The position numbers and the translations under genes were made by a program. From NCBI RefSeq assembly GCF_000143535.2, contig NC_037321.1:434001-498000 (forward strand): a stretch of DNA of 64,000 bases, given 5' to 3'. This document shows, piece by piece, positions 35,917 through 49,145 of this stretch. The DNA is from Botrytis cinerea B05.10 (lineage: Eukaryota; Ascomycota; Leotiomycetes; Helotiales; Sclerotiniaceae). The notes beneath the pieces are model-generated. The model saw nothing but the letters and a program-made list of their open reading frames with translations, ran no database searches and was not told where the DNA came from. Position 1 is the stretch's first letter. Each line of letters begins with the position of its first letter.

Positions 35917-37021
35917 TCACTAGATTGTCCCAACTCAAGGCTCGGATCGTGAGTAGTTGGATATTGTGGGGTTATCGCCTTGCGAGGTGCAGTATTACCT
36001 AGGCAGAGGAACCCGAGCTAATAACGTTCTCGAAAGGAGGCTGGATGTGCGATGACTGGAATTCACTGTGGTTTATGGTTTGTTGCTTCTTCTGATTCGA
36101 AAAAGAATGGGTTGATGAAATGTGAAATGATTTGGATCAATGTTTATTATGGATGAGAATTGGAGTTGGAAGCAGCGGGTTGCTTACAGTATCAAATGCC
36201 TTTCGCCTCGCACAATCCACCACCTCCCTAGCCACTGAGGCTCTAGCACTGGCCTGACAAATAGAAACATCTAGAGTTAAAATGACATAACTACACTGGA
36301 CCTGGCACGCCTCGTACCTACCGATGTAGGGAGGAAGGAGTCTAGGACGTGAAGAGGTCTTCGAGTATCAATATGTGAAGGTCAGCATTTTAGGAATGCT
36401 CGCTCTGTATGGGATTGCTATTCTATTGTTACGAAGGTTAATGCACTTGATAGGTTATGGAAATTATGTCATCTCAAAGGCGTTCATTTCAGTAGATTTG
36501 AGTCGTCGGACTGCGATTAAACAAAAAATACTGGTCATTTTCGAGTCATTGGGCGGGTCAAGAGAGTTCTGTATTCTCTATCAACGCTGAAATCGGCCCT
36601 CCCCGAGATGCGCGATGTCTGCTGAGTAAACTGACGCCATCGTGTATTCATACTGCTTGGTTAGGTAGGCAAATACACAGCCCCTCGTCACTCTGAACCA
36701 ATCTATACGAGCTATACATGAGGGGTGGTATCCGATCCTTGGCTCCAAGAGTGCGTTGCAGATTTGTCAATTTCACCATTCATGTATTCTCGTCTTCTCA
36801 CTCCTGATGCAATATTCATAGGTTTGATAACCTTCACAAAGTCCAAATGCATGGTGATTTCATAGAAACAACGTGGTATTCATTTTTAACTTAATGGGCG
36901 GCTCACGTATGCCACCACCCAATATGTATTCATTCACTCGTTCGTTCGTCCGTTCTTCGTAAGCCTGAGCTTTCTCGCCTTAATGGCGGTCTATGATCGA
37001 AAACTTTTGAATATCGCGTAT
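35917..37021. other. uba1 promoter and fkbp12 3' spacer
   Basis: This covers the uba1 promoter and 5' leader (left part) and the 3' UTR of fpr1 (right part). No coding sequence was recognised. Confidence 0.6.
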
Positions 37022-37772
37022 TTAGTTGATCTTTTGGAGCTCAACGTCACTGCAAATATTGTTAGTGGAGTACTTTGTGGATCTGGTATGCAGAATAGAT
37101 TTGAGACTTACAAGAGAAGAGTTGAGTTGGCTGGGATGACAGGGGGGAAACCACTATAGAAAGAAAGATCAGCAATGCCGTTCATCCATCATGTGTCGCC
37201 GTCTTTTCCCGAGAATGAAAGTTGTCAAGTCGACCTCTGGAGAGGGTGACATTGGGAACGACGGGGGAAGGGGGGTTGAAAAATCTTACCGGGCACCATA
37301 GGCGTAATCACTGTGAAGATGTGTTAGCAAGGCCATTCAACAATGCCATTGGCAGGTATCACTTACGGGGTAATGTCCAATGTAGCCTTCTCACCGAGCT
37401 TCATCTGAGTAACACCCTCGTCCCAGCCTAATATCGAGTCAATCAGCATTCAACATCATTTTTATTGGATGGCGGGGTAAAATACCCTTGATGACTTGAC
37501 CAACACCGATTTGAACAACAAAAGGACCACGGTTGACAGAAGAATCGAATCTGCGAGTCGATTTGTTAGTATACACATGAGAAAGAGGATTGCGATGCAA
37601 ATGAGAATACGAATTGGGCGTCTGCAGGAACTTACTGGTTGCCCTTTTGGCTCTCGAGAGTGTCTCCCTTGGTAGTGTCCTTCAACCATCCAGTGTATTG
37701 AATGGTGACGGTATCTCCAGGCTTAGGGATTGCACCAGTACCCTCCTTCAAGACATGCTTTGTGACACCCAT
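37022..37772 (-). CDS. fpr1: FKBP12-type peptidyl-prolyl cis-trans isomerase
   Basis: Six exons on the minus strand: 37772-37636, 37550-37486, 37427-37367, 37310-37290, 37153-37112 and 37049-37022. They encode 117 residues. The fourth exon is only 21 bp and the last 28 bp. Family motifs are intact: VTIQYTGWL, then FDSSVNRGPF and [44 protein letters not shown]. These form the FK506/rapamycin pocket, including the Asp, Phe, Val-Ile, Trp and Tyr positions. It catalyses proline isomerisation, and with rapamycin it inhibits TOR. The first intron has a TACTAAC branch site. The loop before FDSS (KDTTKGDTLESQKGNQ) is a few residues longer than in animal FKBP12. Confidence 0.96.
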
Positions 37773-38135
37773 GATGACGTTTGTGCGAGAAAAGTTTCGG
37801 TATTGGAATTGTGCGTGGGTTGGAATTCTTGGAGCTGATAGTCGCAGACGGGAGAATATATATGACATGTGGAAAGAAGATCGTAGAAAGAGAGCAGAAG
37901 ATCCGACCGGTGAAAGGGGGTGAATGGCTTTATGTAAATTTTTAGATCAACGGTTGCTGCGGGGGAGGTTTGCAAAGGTTTCCGGCGGTGGGTAATTGTC
38001 GAGCGAATGGTGGGGCTCAAAGAAAGAAAAGCTCACAGTTCAGGTCACAGCAGCCTTGTCAGCAATGGAAGCCATCTCGTAATGTACCAGCTAGGTGTTG
38101 ACTAGTCGACACGGCAGGTGGATGGGTTCTTTTTT

Positions 38136-38177
38136 GGATTTGGATTTGGATTTGGATTTGGATTTGGATTTGGATTT
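38136..38177. repeat. (GGATTT)7 hexamer microsatellite
   Basis: Seven perfect copies, a circular permutation of the GATTTG array at 4065-4100. It lies about 360 bp upstream of the fpr1 start, in its promoter region. Confidence 0.95.
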
Positions 38178-41100
38178 GTTCTTGGTTTTGGCTTTCCGCC
38201 TTTGGCATCTGTCCCAATCTCCCAGTCCCAATCCCAGTCTCCTCGCCCCTCCTCGCCCCTCCCCTCCCCCTCCCTTCCCCTTCCCCATTCCTTCCAGCTC
38301 CAGTCCCTAGACACTTCCTGTGATAGTCCAGCATATATTAATGGAACGGGGAGCTTGTCAAGAACCACGTCTTCACTCCGGCAAGGGTTTGCTGTATCTA
38401 AGTGGGCGTCCATCCAAGACAAAATATCAAGCCATTCATCATACATGCACACCACGCCTGACACTTTGCACCTTGCCTTCAGACCGATCTTTGGTATGAT
38501 ACTCGCGCCTGGCTCGATACCAATATCGTTAGTTGACAACCTTATAAACTCCTTCTATCCGCTTTTCCGGTAACAACCCTACGCCATCTCTCGCATCGGC
38601 CGCATCCATCGAGGTCTAGTTCTCCAAAAAGGTAATTCATTATGTTTATCGCATCTACCGCCGATAATTCCACCTTAGCTTAGCTACTTGTGATATGTGT
38701 AGGGGAGCGGACTAGCCTTAGAATGGAGTTTTTACTTTTCTCCCCACGCATGGACATGGGATACTTGCTGCTCTGTCAGTGTCACCAGTGTACCCTCAAC
38801 CCGAGTCTTCCTCTGGGATGTCAGGCCTGGCGGGGGGAAACGTGAGAAAACATGGAGCACTACACATTTCACGCTCTTCCAGCAGGCCAAAAGAAAGCAT
38901 CCCACGGCCGGTCTATGGAGGGTCTCGTAATTGCTCGTACCAAGAATAAAAAGCAACAGTCCAGTGATAGCTAATCACCAATGTACCATAAAGTTTTCGC
39001 CCATTGTTGGGAGATCATCCATCATCCATCATCCATCTTGCCTTTATGATACTTTCAAAGGGTCTCGGCATGTCGGTATCCTCTTAGCGGTGCCTCTAGA
39101 TGCAGCTCATACTATTTCCGTGCGACCTTGAAGTCAAGTCAACCAGTCAATTCGCAGACAGAAAGCCTCTTATTCACCGTGGCCCCACGAACTACAACGT
39201 CTAGCTTATGGCGGTTCTTCCACGACCTGAGCATGGAGGTGGGCTTGGCCTGTTTCTACACACATTTGTATGATCTGCAATAACTGTCAACTCTGGAGAC
39301 GAGAAGCCCCAAATCCTAATTTCTTCTTTAGCAAGGCTCTCACGCTATGTACGCTATTATGCTACGGTATCTGCCAAAAGGAAATCTACCTTCTCCTTCA
39401 TGGTACGTTTCTGACTGCATATCATTGACTAATCGGAATTTTGGTGCGTAGGAGTATCTCCCACATAGATTGATCCCATACAATCTGACATGCTGCATAT
39501 TTTGCGTGTACCGATATGCCAGGTTTGAAAAAATGACCGATCTCGATCGTAAGGACAAGTTATCCTAACAAGTGCAAGTCCTAACAAAATGGGAGTCCGA
39601 GCAAGTACAAGTATACACTTGAACGGGAACAAGGTCTGAAACCTTTTATATAAATGATATACGGGCTAGAAGTTCCGGCTGATCTATCGGGTACAACAAG
39701 ATCTCCGTCGGCAACCAAGTCGGGCCGGATAGGAAAGAATTGCCACCATCGACGCCGCCGCACCCGCTCGCTGTCTTTCTACTCAATATCATTTATTACC
39801 TTGGTATCGGACTAATCAACATGGTGCGAGCATTGCAGATGAGTTACTGTTTTGAATGAGGGGCCAGCTTGGTGCATTCCGTTCCTCACACAGCGCTCAC
39901 TCTCGTTGCCGCTGTCACAATCACATGAGTGTCGGATCATGTGATAATGTTGATATGAAGATTTCGTTTTGAGAAAGTCTTGCATCAAACCCACCAGAGT
40001 GCATCGTGCCATAGCATACATGAGATATCGTTCTAGGCGGGCTACCCGTGAATGGCGGTTGAATTTCTTCCTTGCTGGAAGTTTGTTTTGAACCACATAG
40101 AGGCTACTCCTTATCTCGCCCAGCAACGGTATACTAATGAACCAAAGTAAAAGTCTGGAATCGTCTGCGATCTAAGATGTTGACACCTTGGCTGCACCAC
40201 CACCACACTTATGTCGAGCGGAGATATATTTACATCATTATCTATTCGGTACCAACAAAATGAATAACCAGGTTCCCGCCAGGCAGCCTCTCAATTACCC
40301 GTTTTTATCCAGCCAATGTCTCGACGCGGATATCTCTTGTTTAGCATTTGGAGACCCAAACACGTCGAATTGCATTGCGAGGTTACATCGAACCAACTCA
40401 TTCCAAGCCTCTTCTTCACCTTTTACGGGTTTCGGGTTCTAGATTACAACTTCCACTTGGGCCCTCACTCCATCCTCAACTTCATATCCACATAAATGGA
40501 TCCTCGATACGTAAATGCACATCTTCCTTGCCTCTTCCAACCACATCCCCGTTCTGCAAATATCGCAGCTTCAAAGCACGTCAAGACGCATCGTTGTTCC
40601 CCGGTGGGGGTATACACCTCCTTCTCAATCCAGACAGTGTTCCTAGAATCTAGACTGTGCTTTGATATCGAGACTCAAGATCGTTTACCTTCGAATCCAA
40701 TAGGGATGTGGAGATCATACATAACCAGCCATCTCGTCTCTTGTTCCGGACTCGTAGTACTACACACATGTCTGGAAACCCTAGCCTCATGCCCATCTTG
40801 ATACCCATTTCTTTCATTCTCGAATCCGGGAACCGTCTTGGCTGTGTTCATCTACTCTTCATGTCCACCCATACTATCTGTCGGATATATATACACGTCT
40901 ATATCATACACATGTTATTTATTCTCACTTACATGTAAACCCAGTCTGAGTATGATGATCTGGTAATGCAATATAAGATGCTGTAATGATATTGCACTAT
41001 CTCTTCCATCTCTTACCACATGTGCAATATCCGATCCAGCTTTTGTATTCTGTATCCTACGGCATTCATTTTGTATCATTCTTCGCGGCCTATCTCATCT

Positions 41101-41280
41101 TAAGCTATCTCTTATTGTATCGTATCATACTATTCGGAAAGAAAGAGGGAAGGAAGGAAAGAGAGAAAGAAAGAAAGAGCTATATAACCATACAGGATGC
41201 ACAAGATCCCTTGTATCTCAGCCCAACTATTCCGAGTGCATTGACATCAAATCCAATCCAATCAAAGTCATCTTTATGTG

Positions 41281-41310
41281 ATATGATATGATATGATATG
41301 ATATGATATG
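41281..41310. repeat. (ATATG)6 microsatellite
   Basis: Six perfect pentamers. Confidence 0.9.
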
Positions 41311-42044
41311 TGTAATAAAACTGTAAATTAGATCTACATGGTAAATCGAATCGAATGGACTCGGTTCGGTTTGGTATGGGTATGGGATGATCTTGATCTG
41401 TTGTAGATTTCTTGATTGGATTGTTGTTAGTGAGGGAGGGGGAGATGGATGGAGGAATGGGTAGAGGGGTGAGGAGAGGGGTGAGGAGAGGGGTGAGGAG
41501 GTATGTTGTTGTTATGGGTGGGATTGGAAGGGGGTGGAAGTAGAAGTAGAGGTAGAAGTAGAAGTCGAAGACAGGATATGATATAATAAGCGTTTCCCAT
41601 ATAAGGAAACAGATTCTAGGAACAGGAGGAGAGCTGAGGCATTAAGTAAGTAAGTTAGTGAGTAAGTAGTGTGCTTATATATTTCCTACAAATTCATGAG
41701 ATTTGAGATTTGAGATTTGATTGTAGGGATTGGGATTGGGATTGGGATTGAAGACGCGGGGGAAGGGTTTCTTCATATTGAAACTTAGGTATACGTACTG
41801 GATGGAGCATGGGTATGTATGTGTGAAAGATAAAGTAAATGATATCCCGCCGTTGGTGCATTTGAACTGGAGGTTTTGCTTCAGGCGTGGCCGAGCGGGA
41901 AAGGGGAAAGGGGAGAGAGGGAGAGGGACGGGTGGAATTTACAAGATGTGCTTCTTCTTCTTCTTCTTCTTCACATGCGAGAATAAAGATCCTGAGTCGC
42001 GATACGCTCTGGAATATCCAACCCGATGGATCAATAGATAAATC

Positions 42045-42070
42045 GAGAGAGAGAGAGAGAGAGAGAGAGA
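42045..42070. repeat. (GA)n microsatellite
   Basis: Thirteen GA units. On the minus strand it gives a run of Ser-Leu in a spurious open frame. Confidence 0.9.
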
Positions 42071-42366
42071 AATAATAAGTCATATAAACACAAACGAAAA
42101 GAAACACATATATAGCGAAACTGAAATTGAAACTGAAAACTGAAATTGCTATTATATGATTCCAATTTCGCATCAGATACCTAGATGTTAAGCAGGTATA
42201 TATCTTATGCACACGCATATCGAGGGTAAATCCAAATTCAAATCCAAGTCCATATGATATGATATGATGAGTATCGCTATCCATTGGGGTTGAACATCTA
42301 GAGGTCGAGAAGAAATATAAGGAGGAATGAGTTTGAGTTTGCAAACCCCGAGTTCAAGTTTCTACA

Positions 42367-42424
42367 GTGAGTGAGTGAGTGAGTGAGTGAGTGAGTGAGT
42401 GGGTGGGTGAGTGGGTGGGTGAGT
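42367..42424. repeat. (GTGA)n / (GTGG)n array
   Basis: Eight GTGA units, then mixed GTGG units. Four copies of AACTGGG follow at about 42898-42910, and the area remains G-rich. Confidence 0.85.
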
Positions 42425-45400
42425 GATTAAGTGATTAAATCTATTAATATTCATCGGGGGTTGGAAATCTAGGATTTCGAGAAGAAAGGGAGGGATGTGT
42501 TTGTGTTTGAGTTTAAGTTTGCGTTTGCGTTTGTGTTGAGATCAAGATTGAGATACATCATACTGGGTCGAGGCGTTCCCGTGGGGCGTTTCTACAAGAG
42601 TGTATACTGCATTTCATCTCTGCATCAACACGTATATGTATTGGAGACTGCAGGAGTGAGATAGGGAAGGAAATCGAGTAGTGTGTAAGGAGAGCTTGAA
42701 GGGAATCGGGGAACGGAAGACAGTATCGAGGATTAAGTTTACTATGTACTGCGACATGATCTAGCCAAGTATTTATGCAATGGATCTCATAATACTCACG
42801 ACAAGCGCATTGAAGCTCGGGAATCGTATATGCGATGCAAAAAGATGGGAGAGCAAGCAAGCATACAGAAAGCTTGGGTGAGCATTGGAACTGGGAACTG
42901 GGAACTGGGAACTGTGGAAGTGCTGATACTAGTACTGTGCAGCAGACCAAAGTAGCTTGTGAATAATGGAATATGAGTTTTTGAAGGGATGATGGTATCT
43001 ATTCTCGACAAGGAGAAATCTGTGGAAGTGATGGCATGTTTTAGTCTTGTTGCTAATTACTATGCTTTTTGGGATATGCTTTGGATATGTCGAGGTACAT
43101 GTAAAGATATGTATAGATCGCAGTTTGTTTATTCCCTCACATGATGTATCATGAAGCAAAATAGCATGACTATATAACAGCGACGTGGCTTCTATGAACA
43201 AGAGGGTGTTTTTGAAATCTCATAGTTTTCATATATATATATATATAGACGAAATTGAAACGGATAAAGAGAAATAGATAGAGAGAAATGAGATTTTCGG
43301 ATTTCTTTTCATGTTGGGGAATATTTCTCTGTGTATCGCAGATTTTGTTTTGCATCCCATATAGTATACAACTTCTATACCATACGATGCCACGCCATGT
43401 CATCTATATCATGTACATTATGCAGTACCAAGACGAGACAAGAAAAGAGAAGACAAGATGAGACGAACGAAATGAAACGAATATGAAATCTTTCCGTTGG
43501 GAATATAATACATACAGAATGTACAATTTTCGGTATGAGATAGAAAGATTGGATGAACACATACCCATCTATCTCATTGTGAATCTCATCTCATCTCGTC
43601 TCGTCTGAAATTTTTCCTTTCTTTCGTTTTCTGAAACGTGTGGTTCCTTCTAGTCTGTGAGAAGTGGGTGGGGAAGGGGGAGGATAGATATGGATCTCGG
43701 TCAAGGTAAAGAGAATTTTGGCACGGTGCCGAATTCGTATTGACTGGTTATGTTATGCCGAGAATAAATGAATGAATGAAGGAATAATCTTTTGGTGACT
43801 TGGCTTGCGCAATGGTGTATCGTGGAGTAGAATTGGTCGGATGAGGGAGTGGCAGGTAGGTAGGTATGATATTGACAATAAGAATAAGAACAAGAACAAG
43901 AACCATGTATCGATCAGTCGATCGAGAAGATCAGATTATATTAATCTCTATATACATGCATATACACATGTATATACTTACATACACACATACATACCAG
44001 AACGCACCAGACGAAACCCAATATACAGCCATGGTATAATACATTACGCTCATCATACAATACGAGACGGAATTTTTTTCGGGATTTTTTCTACGATATA
44101 ATATACATCATACCTCAGCAAACCCAAAAGAACCGCCGCGAAAACTACGCAGCTGAGAACCTGGGAAGAGAAACAAAGGGATATGTTACAAGGGAATCCC
44201 CTTCGTGTTTGGAAATTAGATGGGTGTGCTTGGACTTTGAAGTTTGGGAGTATGCATGGGAGGAGGGGAGAGGGGAGGAGTGAGGAAGGAGGCAAGCTTG
44301 TTTCGTATGATGGTAGATTTTGATTGTGGATTTCGAGAGAGGACAGGAGAGGGAAAGAGAAAGGCAGACACAAAAAGCTGAAATCGAAACAAACCCCCAA
44401 AATACAGCAACACGAACGGAAGAAGGAAGGAATGTTTCGGTATCGAATTCCTCGTTCAGTATCGTATGCGTGGATGCGTGGATGCAAGGATTGAAGAATG
44501 TTCTCCTTCGTATCACCATACATACCTCAGGTGCATACATACAGACATATACAGTGCACATGGCGTATTACATGTCGGAAAAGCTGGCTACAGATACTAC
44601 CTATGTACTGTAAAATGTAAAATGTGAGATGCGGATGAATGGATGGATGGACGGAATGTGGAACGAAACAGTGATGTGCGGAAGATGAAACGCTGCATAT
44701 GACGCCATGTCCATGAATGGGGAAGAGAGAGGAGTGTGAGGTTTTGTGTGTATGTGTGTATCTTTTGATCTGCATTCCGCTATGTGTGGCTAGGCTAGCT
44801 GGATTGGGGATTCCTTACGAAGTTATGTATGTGTGTATACCACAGCAGTCCAGATGATGAACAGTTGAAACGCGACCATCAGAAGGCCAGAGAAATGAAT
44901 GTCACTTCTTCTGGGTTGTTGAGGCGACGGATCATTGCAGTCAGGAGGAGGAGATAGAGAGATGGGGAGATAGACGAGACCCATGAGAGACTCACTCGCT
45001 CACTTACTCATGAAAGAAAGCACGAGGCGAGACAGGCCCAGACTAGAATCCACTCGCTCTCGTCTGAATCGCATCTTCGTGGGCGTATATCGGCAGATGG
45101 ATAAATAGATAGATAGGTAGCAAGATAGAACCGACCCCGAGAAAGACACTTTTCAATAACCCACATCCGCCCGCCGGTAATTAAAAAGATCAAGACCAAA
45201 TTGGAGAGATGCGTACGCTTTGGGTGTTTTTGCGGCTCACAGACAAGACAAAAACATCAGTTTTCGAAGACAAGATCGATCTCGTTGCTAGGTACCTATG
45301 CATAAAAGACCTGATGGTAATTTTATTCTCAAGCTGCAGGTGGGAGTTGGTAGCGCTGGTGTTCTTGGCATCTTTCCGACTTCTCTCTAATGGGTTTGGG

Positions 45401-47812
45401 TTCGATGGTTGGTAGTAGCTATCGGTTCTAGCTTGATGACTTTTTTAGCTTTGGGCTCGCTCGGCCGGTTCCTGTCCCATGTGTGAATTGACTAAAAGTA
45501 CAAGTGTGAGTAAGTGTACACTGGAGAATGGAGTTAAATCGATGGTTTCCGCGTCTAAGGTTTAGGAAACTGGCCAGGTAGGGCAGAGTAGAAGACGAAG
45601 AAGACGAGCAAACTTTGAGATATTTGATATTTGTTCTACTGGGAGGAATTAAAGTTTCTCGAGCTTAGGTCCCAGTAGTCGTAAATCTGATGATAATTTC
45701 CGCATTGCGACGACCCTCCCCCTCGGAATCTTCTATTGATATACATGCCTCGGACCTTTCTGGACTTTTGAATCTACTTATGGAGATGAAGGCGCGGAAG
45801 GGTACAGTCTACAAAGTAAAAAAAAACATAAAAAATGTTTCTTTGCTCGGATTTGCTCAGATATCATAATTTCCGAATAACATCGTACTCTTCTGCACCA
45901 CAGACTCTCCTACGATTGGATAGGTAAGGTAAGAAAATATTTATAGGAATATGTATCTATTTTCACATACAGACCCCGTCTACATGTCATGTCGACGTTT
46001 GATCGGATTGCGTAGGTTCAATCACTGCGCGTTAATTATTGACATACAGTGAGACTAGTAGCTCAGATGAACGAATCAAAGCAGACCCAAGGCACGCATT
46101 ACGATATGGAGAATGGAGTGGGATGTGGGATGTGGAAAGGTACCTAGATCTAGCGGCTAGATACAGGAACGACTCCTGGGACAGAAGTAAGAGCGAGATG
46201 GGGAGCATGATCCAACTAACCATAGCTGGATTGGAACGAGAGAGAGTGGATTTCTGGAGTGGGTAGTCGTCGATGTTGAACGCTGAGCTTAGGTGTAGGC
46301 CCTAGGGTGTGTGTGATGATGTGTATGTACTCCATTTTTGTGATATGTGCACCACTGTACTCCATCCGCATGTGGGGAGAGCTTCTCATTAGAGAAGAGC
46401 GAATGGTTCTTAGATGGTTCTTAGACCAATTGATCGACGCCATAATCTTTCCAGGGACCTGAGCGTTGAGTAGGGTCATAGACTTCGACTTAGCCTGTTG
46501 CACCAGGAGAATTATTAAGATGATGTTCAAGCTACGTTATTATGGTCAGATGTTTAATCACGATTCACGATAGATTGAAGGTTAAAGAGGAATCGAAGGA
46601 AAATTGGAAATTATGTCTATGTTTTTATGGTTTGGCGTGGTTGTCAATATGTTGGTGGTGTAAACGAGAATATTGAAATGAAGGGGAAAAATCTCGGTTG
46701 ATTAACTCATTCAGTAAGGTGGCCGTGGCCATACAGTTGACCTCGAAAGAATTGAATGGAATCAATAGATCTATTTCCCGATGGGAGAATGTGCACTGTC
46801 AATTGGTCAATGCAGAAAGCAGGAGATTTTCACCAATTGTTGGAATATTGGCGCGGTGATGTTGTTCATCACATTCGTGTTTGGAAGTGGCTGAGCTGCA
46901 TATATCACTCTTTTGAGAGGAGGGGAAAGGGAAAGGAAAGACAATGAAAAAAAGGAAAGAAAACGATGAAAGTTATGAAGGAGATTGTTTTCATAGTTTT
47001 TATATAAAATATAAGATTACAATTTTCACCTCAAACAGATTGTTTGTTTCTATCCCATCCCACCATGAATCCCCAAATTACCATGCTCATGAACCATTAT
47101 AATTCCACGCGTAAGGAAACGAATTTGCTAGGTTAATTGTCTAGCCTTGTAAGAAGTAGTTGAATCACAAATTTTGATGGACATTGAAACAACTGCCGAC
47201 TGTTTTCCCTTCTTCTCTCTTGAATTTATGAATTGTTCAGTTGAAACTTGACTGACTGTCTGTTGCTCAATGCTCAGGTGGAAAAAAAGAAGAAAAAGCC
47301 TCCCAGAGCCTTCCCTTCCCACACAAGTTTAACCTGGCCCCTTGTTTTCATAGTACAATAATATACCTTCATTCATGTATTCGGATATTAAAGTATGATT
47401 AAAGGCTTATTATAAAACACGCTAGATGCTAATTGTTAGACCCTATTGGTTAGTTGGTGGCTAAAAGTGACAAGTTACTGGGTTGGTATTTAGGCGAAAG
47501 TAACACGGGGTAAGGAAAAATGCTAAATAGGTGATGATTGTCTGGTGGCTTGGAGGAAAGATAATTGGATCAGGTAGAAAGAGAGGGAGGGATAGAGAGA
47601 GACAGACCGGTAGAGTGAGTGCGTAGGCAATGTGCAAATCCAAGACAAGATGATGACTGACTAGATAGAAAATACATAAAAATTATGAACATATCCAAGA
47701 AGTACTGGTACATACATGTAGAAACAGGTCCGTAAAACTATCCTCTGATTTTTTGTGGATTTAGTTTCATCTGCGAGGAGCACTTTGTACGTCCTATCCA
47801 TTGTGTTTTCTT

Positions 47813-47836
47813 TTGCTTGCTTGCTTGCTTGCTTGT
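47813..47836. repeat. (CTTG)n microsatellite
   Basis: About five tandem CTTG units on the plus strand. Confidence 0.8.
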
Positions 47837-48988
47837 CTGCTTGTCATCTCACATTACATTAACGAAGTTGTATGATTGTAACCACAGTTACAATAGCATC
47901 TCATCCTCATTCATCCCCATACATCCTCTTGGTGTATTGTGTACTTGGTGCTTCCACCATATCATCCGTGAGTCTACCGTCGTTATACAATATCATTTTG
48001 AAATGTGCTCGTGCTTCAATCAACCTACGCATTAGTCCCTACTCTGCATTCACAATTACACAATCTCTCTCTTCCTCCCGTTTTTTCTATCAATCTCACG
48101 GCCCCCTGGCTTACTATTTTTTGGTTCCTGGTCTATACAACGGACGTTCCCCCTACCTAACCTTTATAATTCTAGTAAATTGATTCCCTGGCCCGCACGC
48201 CTACGTTCCACAACTTGGGAGTATCCACAGAAATCTCTCATCCTCACACTGAAAGCTTCACAAGGCCCCAAGGCAAAAGGTTCTCACGAAATCGAGGCCA
48301 CTTCAATTCATCCATTCATTCATTCATTCATTCCATTGAACCTCCTCCTCGCCCTCCTTCTCCACCATCCGCCTCCTCACTCCGACCTCACCTCTTCGCT
48401 CTCTCTATACCTCCCAACCCTCGACACCTCATCAGGAATACAACAACCAACAATCGAACTCGAGAGCGAAGGTTGATCGAACGACATCGTCTCATCGGAG
48501 ATTGTCAACATCTTTAATTGTGAGAGCCTCCGGAGGCTTATGGATAATGGTCGCTCGTAGATGATTTGGTTTCGATTCGACGTTGTGAAAGGAGGATACA
48601 CCCACCCAATAAACAATCGACGATTTATCGTCACGACACTCCTTTAAAGACTCGCGATTTATTCATATACGATTTGATAAATTAATTTTAAGATGTGAGT
48701 CGATGTTTGTTCACCCACAACAAAGTGTTTGAGAGGGGACATGTTGGTTCGGCTTGAATAATGACCGTTCTTCTTCGGATTGACATCGCGATATCGATAT
48801 CAATTCGTTCCGTTCGCAAACTATCGTCCAGACCCCTTGACTTTGAGATTTATGTTGATCATTCATGCGATATTCAACAAGTTAACATACTAATGGCAAC
48901 CATCAACAGATACACTCTTTGACATTTTGTCAAGTACACTCGTTATTACTTACTCGCCCTGACAGTTAGTCTTCAATCTTCATTTTGG

Positions 48989-49111
48989 ATGGCCGCGGCC
49001 ATTCTGCATCAACCAACGCCATCGTCGTACTCAACTTTGAGCGTCAACTAATTCATGCCTAGATCGATCTATACTTTCGTCCAATACTTTCAAATACTAA
49101 TATCTCAATAA
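48989..49111 (+). promoter_or_regulatory. two uORFs immediately upstream of msb2
   Basis: uORF1 spans 48989-49051 (20 codons plus TAA), with its ATG at the start of the perfect 14-bp palindrome ATGGCCGCGGCCAT. uORF2 spans 49055-49111 (18 codons plus TAA) and begins three bases after the uORF1 stop. The msb2 ATG follows 34 bases later at 49146. They matter only if the transcript starts upstream of 48989, which the sequence does not show. Their tandem order and closeness would suit control of reinitiation. Confidence 0.4.
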
Positions 49112-49145
49112 TAAGTTGGAAACAAATTGAGATCAATTCACAACC

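Larger units (their letters stand above)
37773..49145. other. 11.4-kb interval without a recognisable gene
   Basis: Every open frame inspected here is short, low-complexity or driven by a microsatellite. Two stretches, about 38.6-40.9 kb and 45.2-46.6 kb, have balanced composition and could conceal decayed sequence, but nothing identifiable reads through. About 41.4-44.9 kb is again G-rich on the plus strand. The left edge carries the fpr1 promoter. The right edge carries the msb2 promoter and leader with two uORFs. Confidence 0.5.

Noticed and set aside
41880..41915. GGCGTGGCCGAGCGGG, like the 5' end of a Ser/Leu tRNA
   Set aside because: Sequence after it is a purine-rich repeat (GGGAAAGGGGAAAGG); no anticodon arm or T-arm follows.
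41694..42344. 216-codon minus-strand open frame
   Set aside because: Driven by GA, GAA and GGATTG repeats (Ser-Leu and Glu runs), with no domain; a microsatellite artefact.
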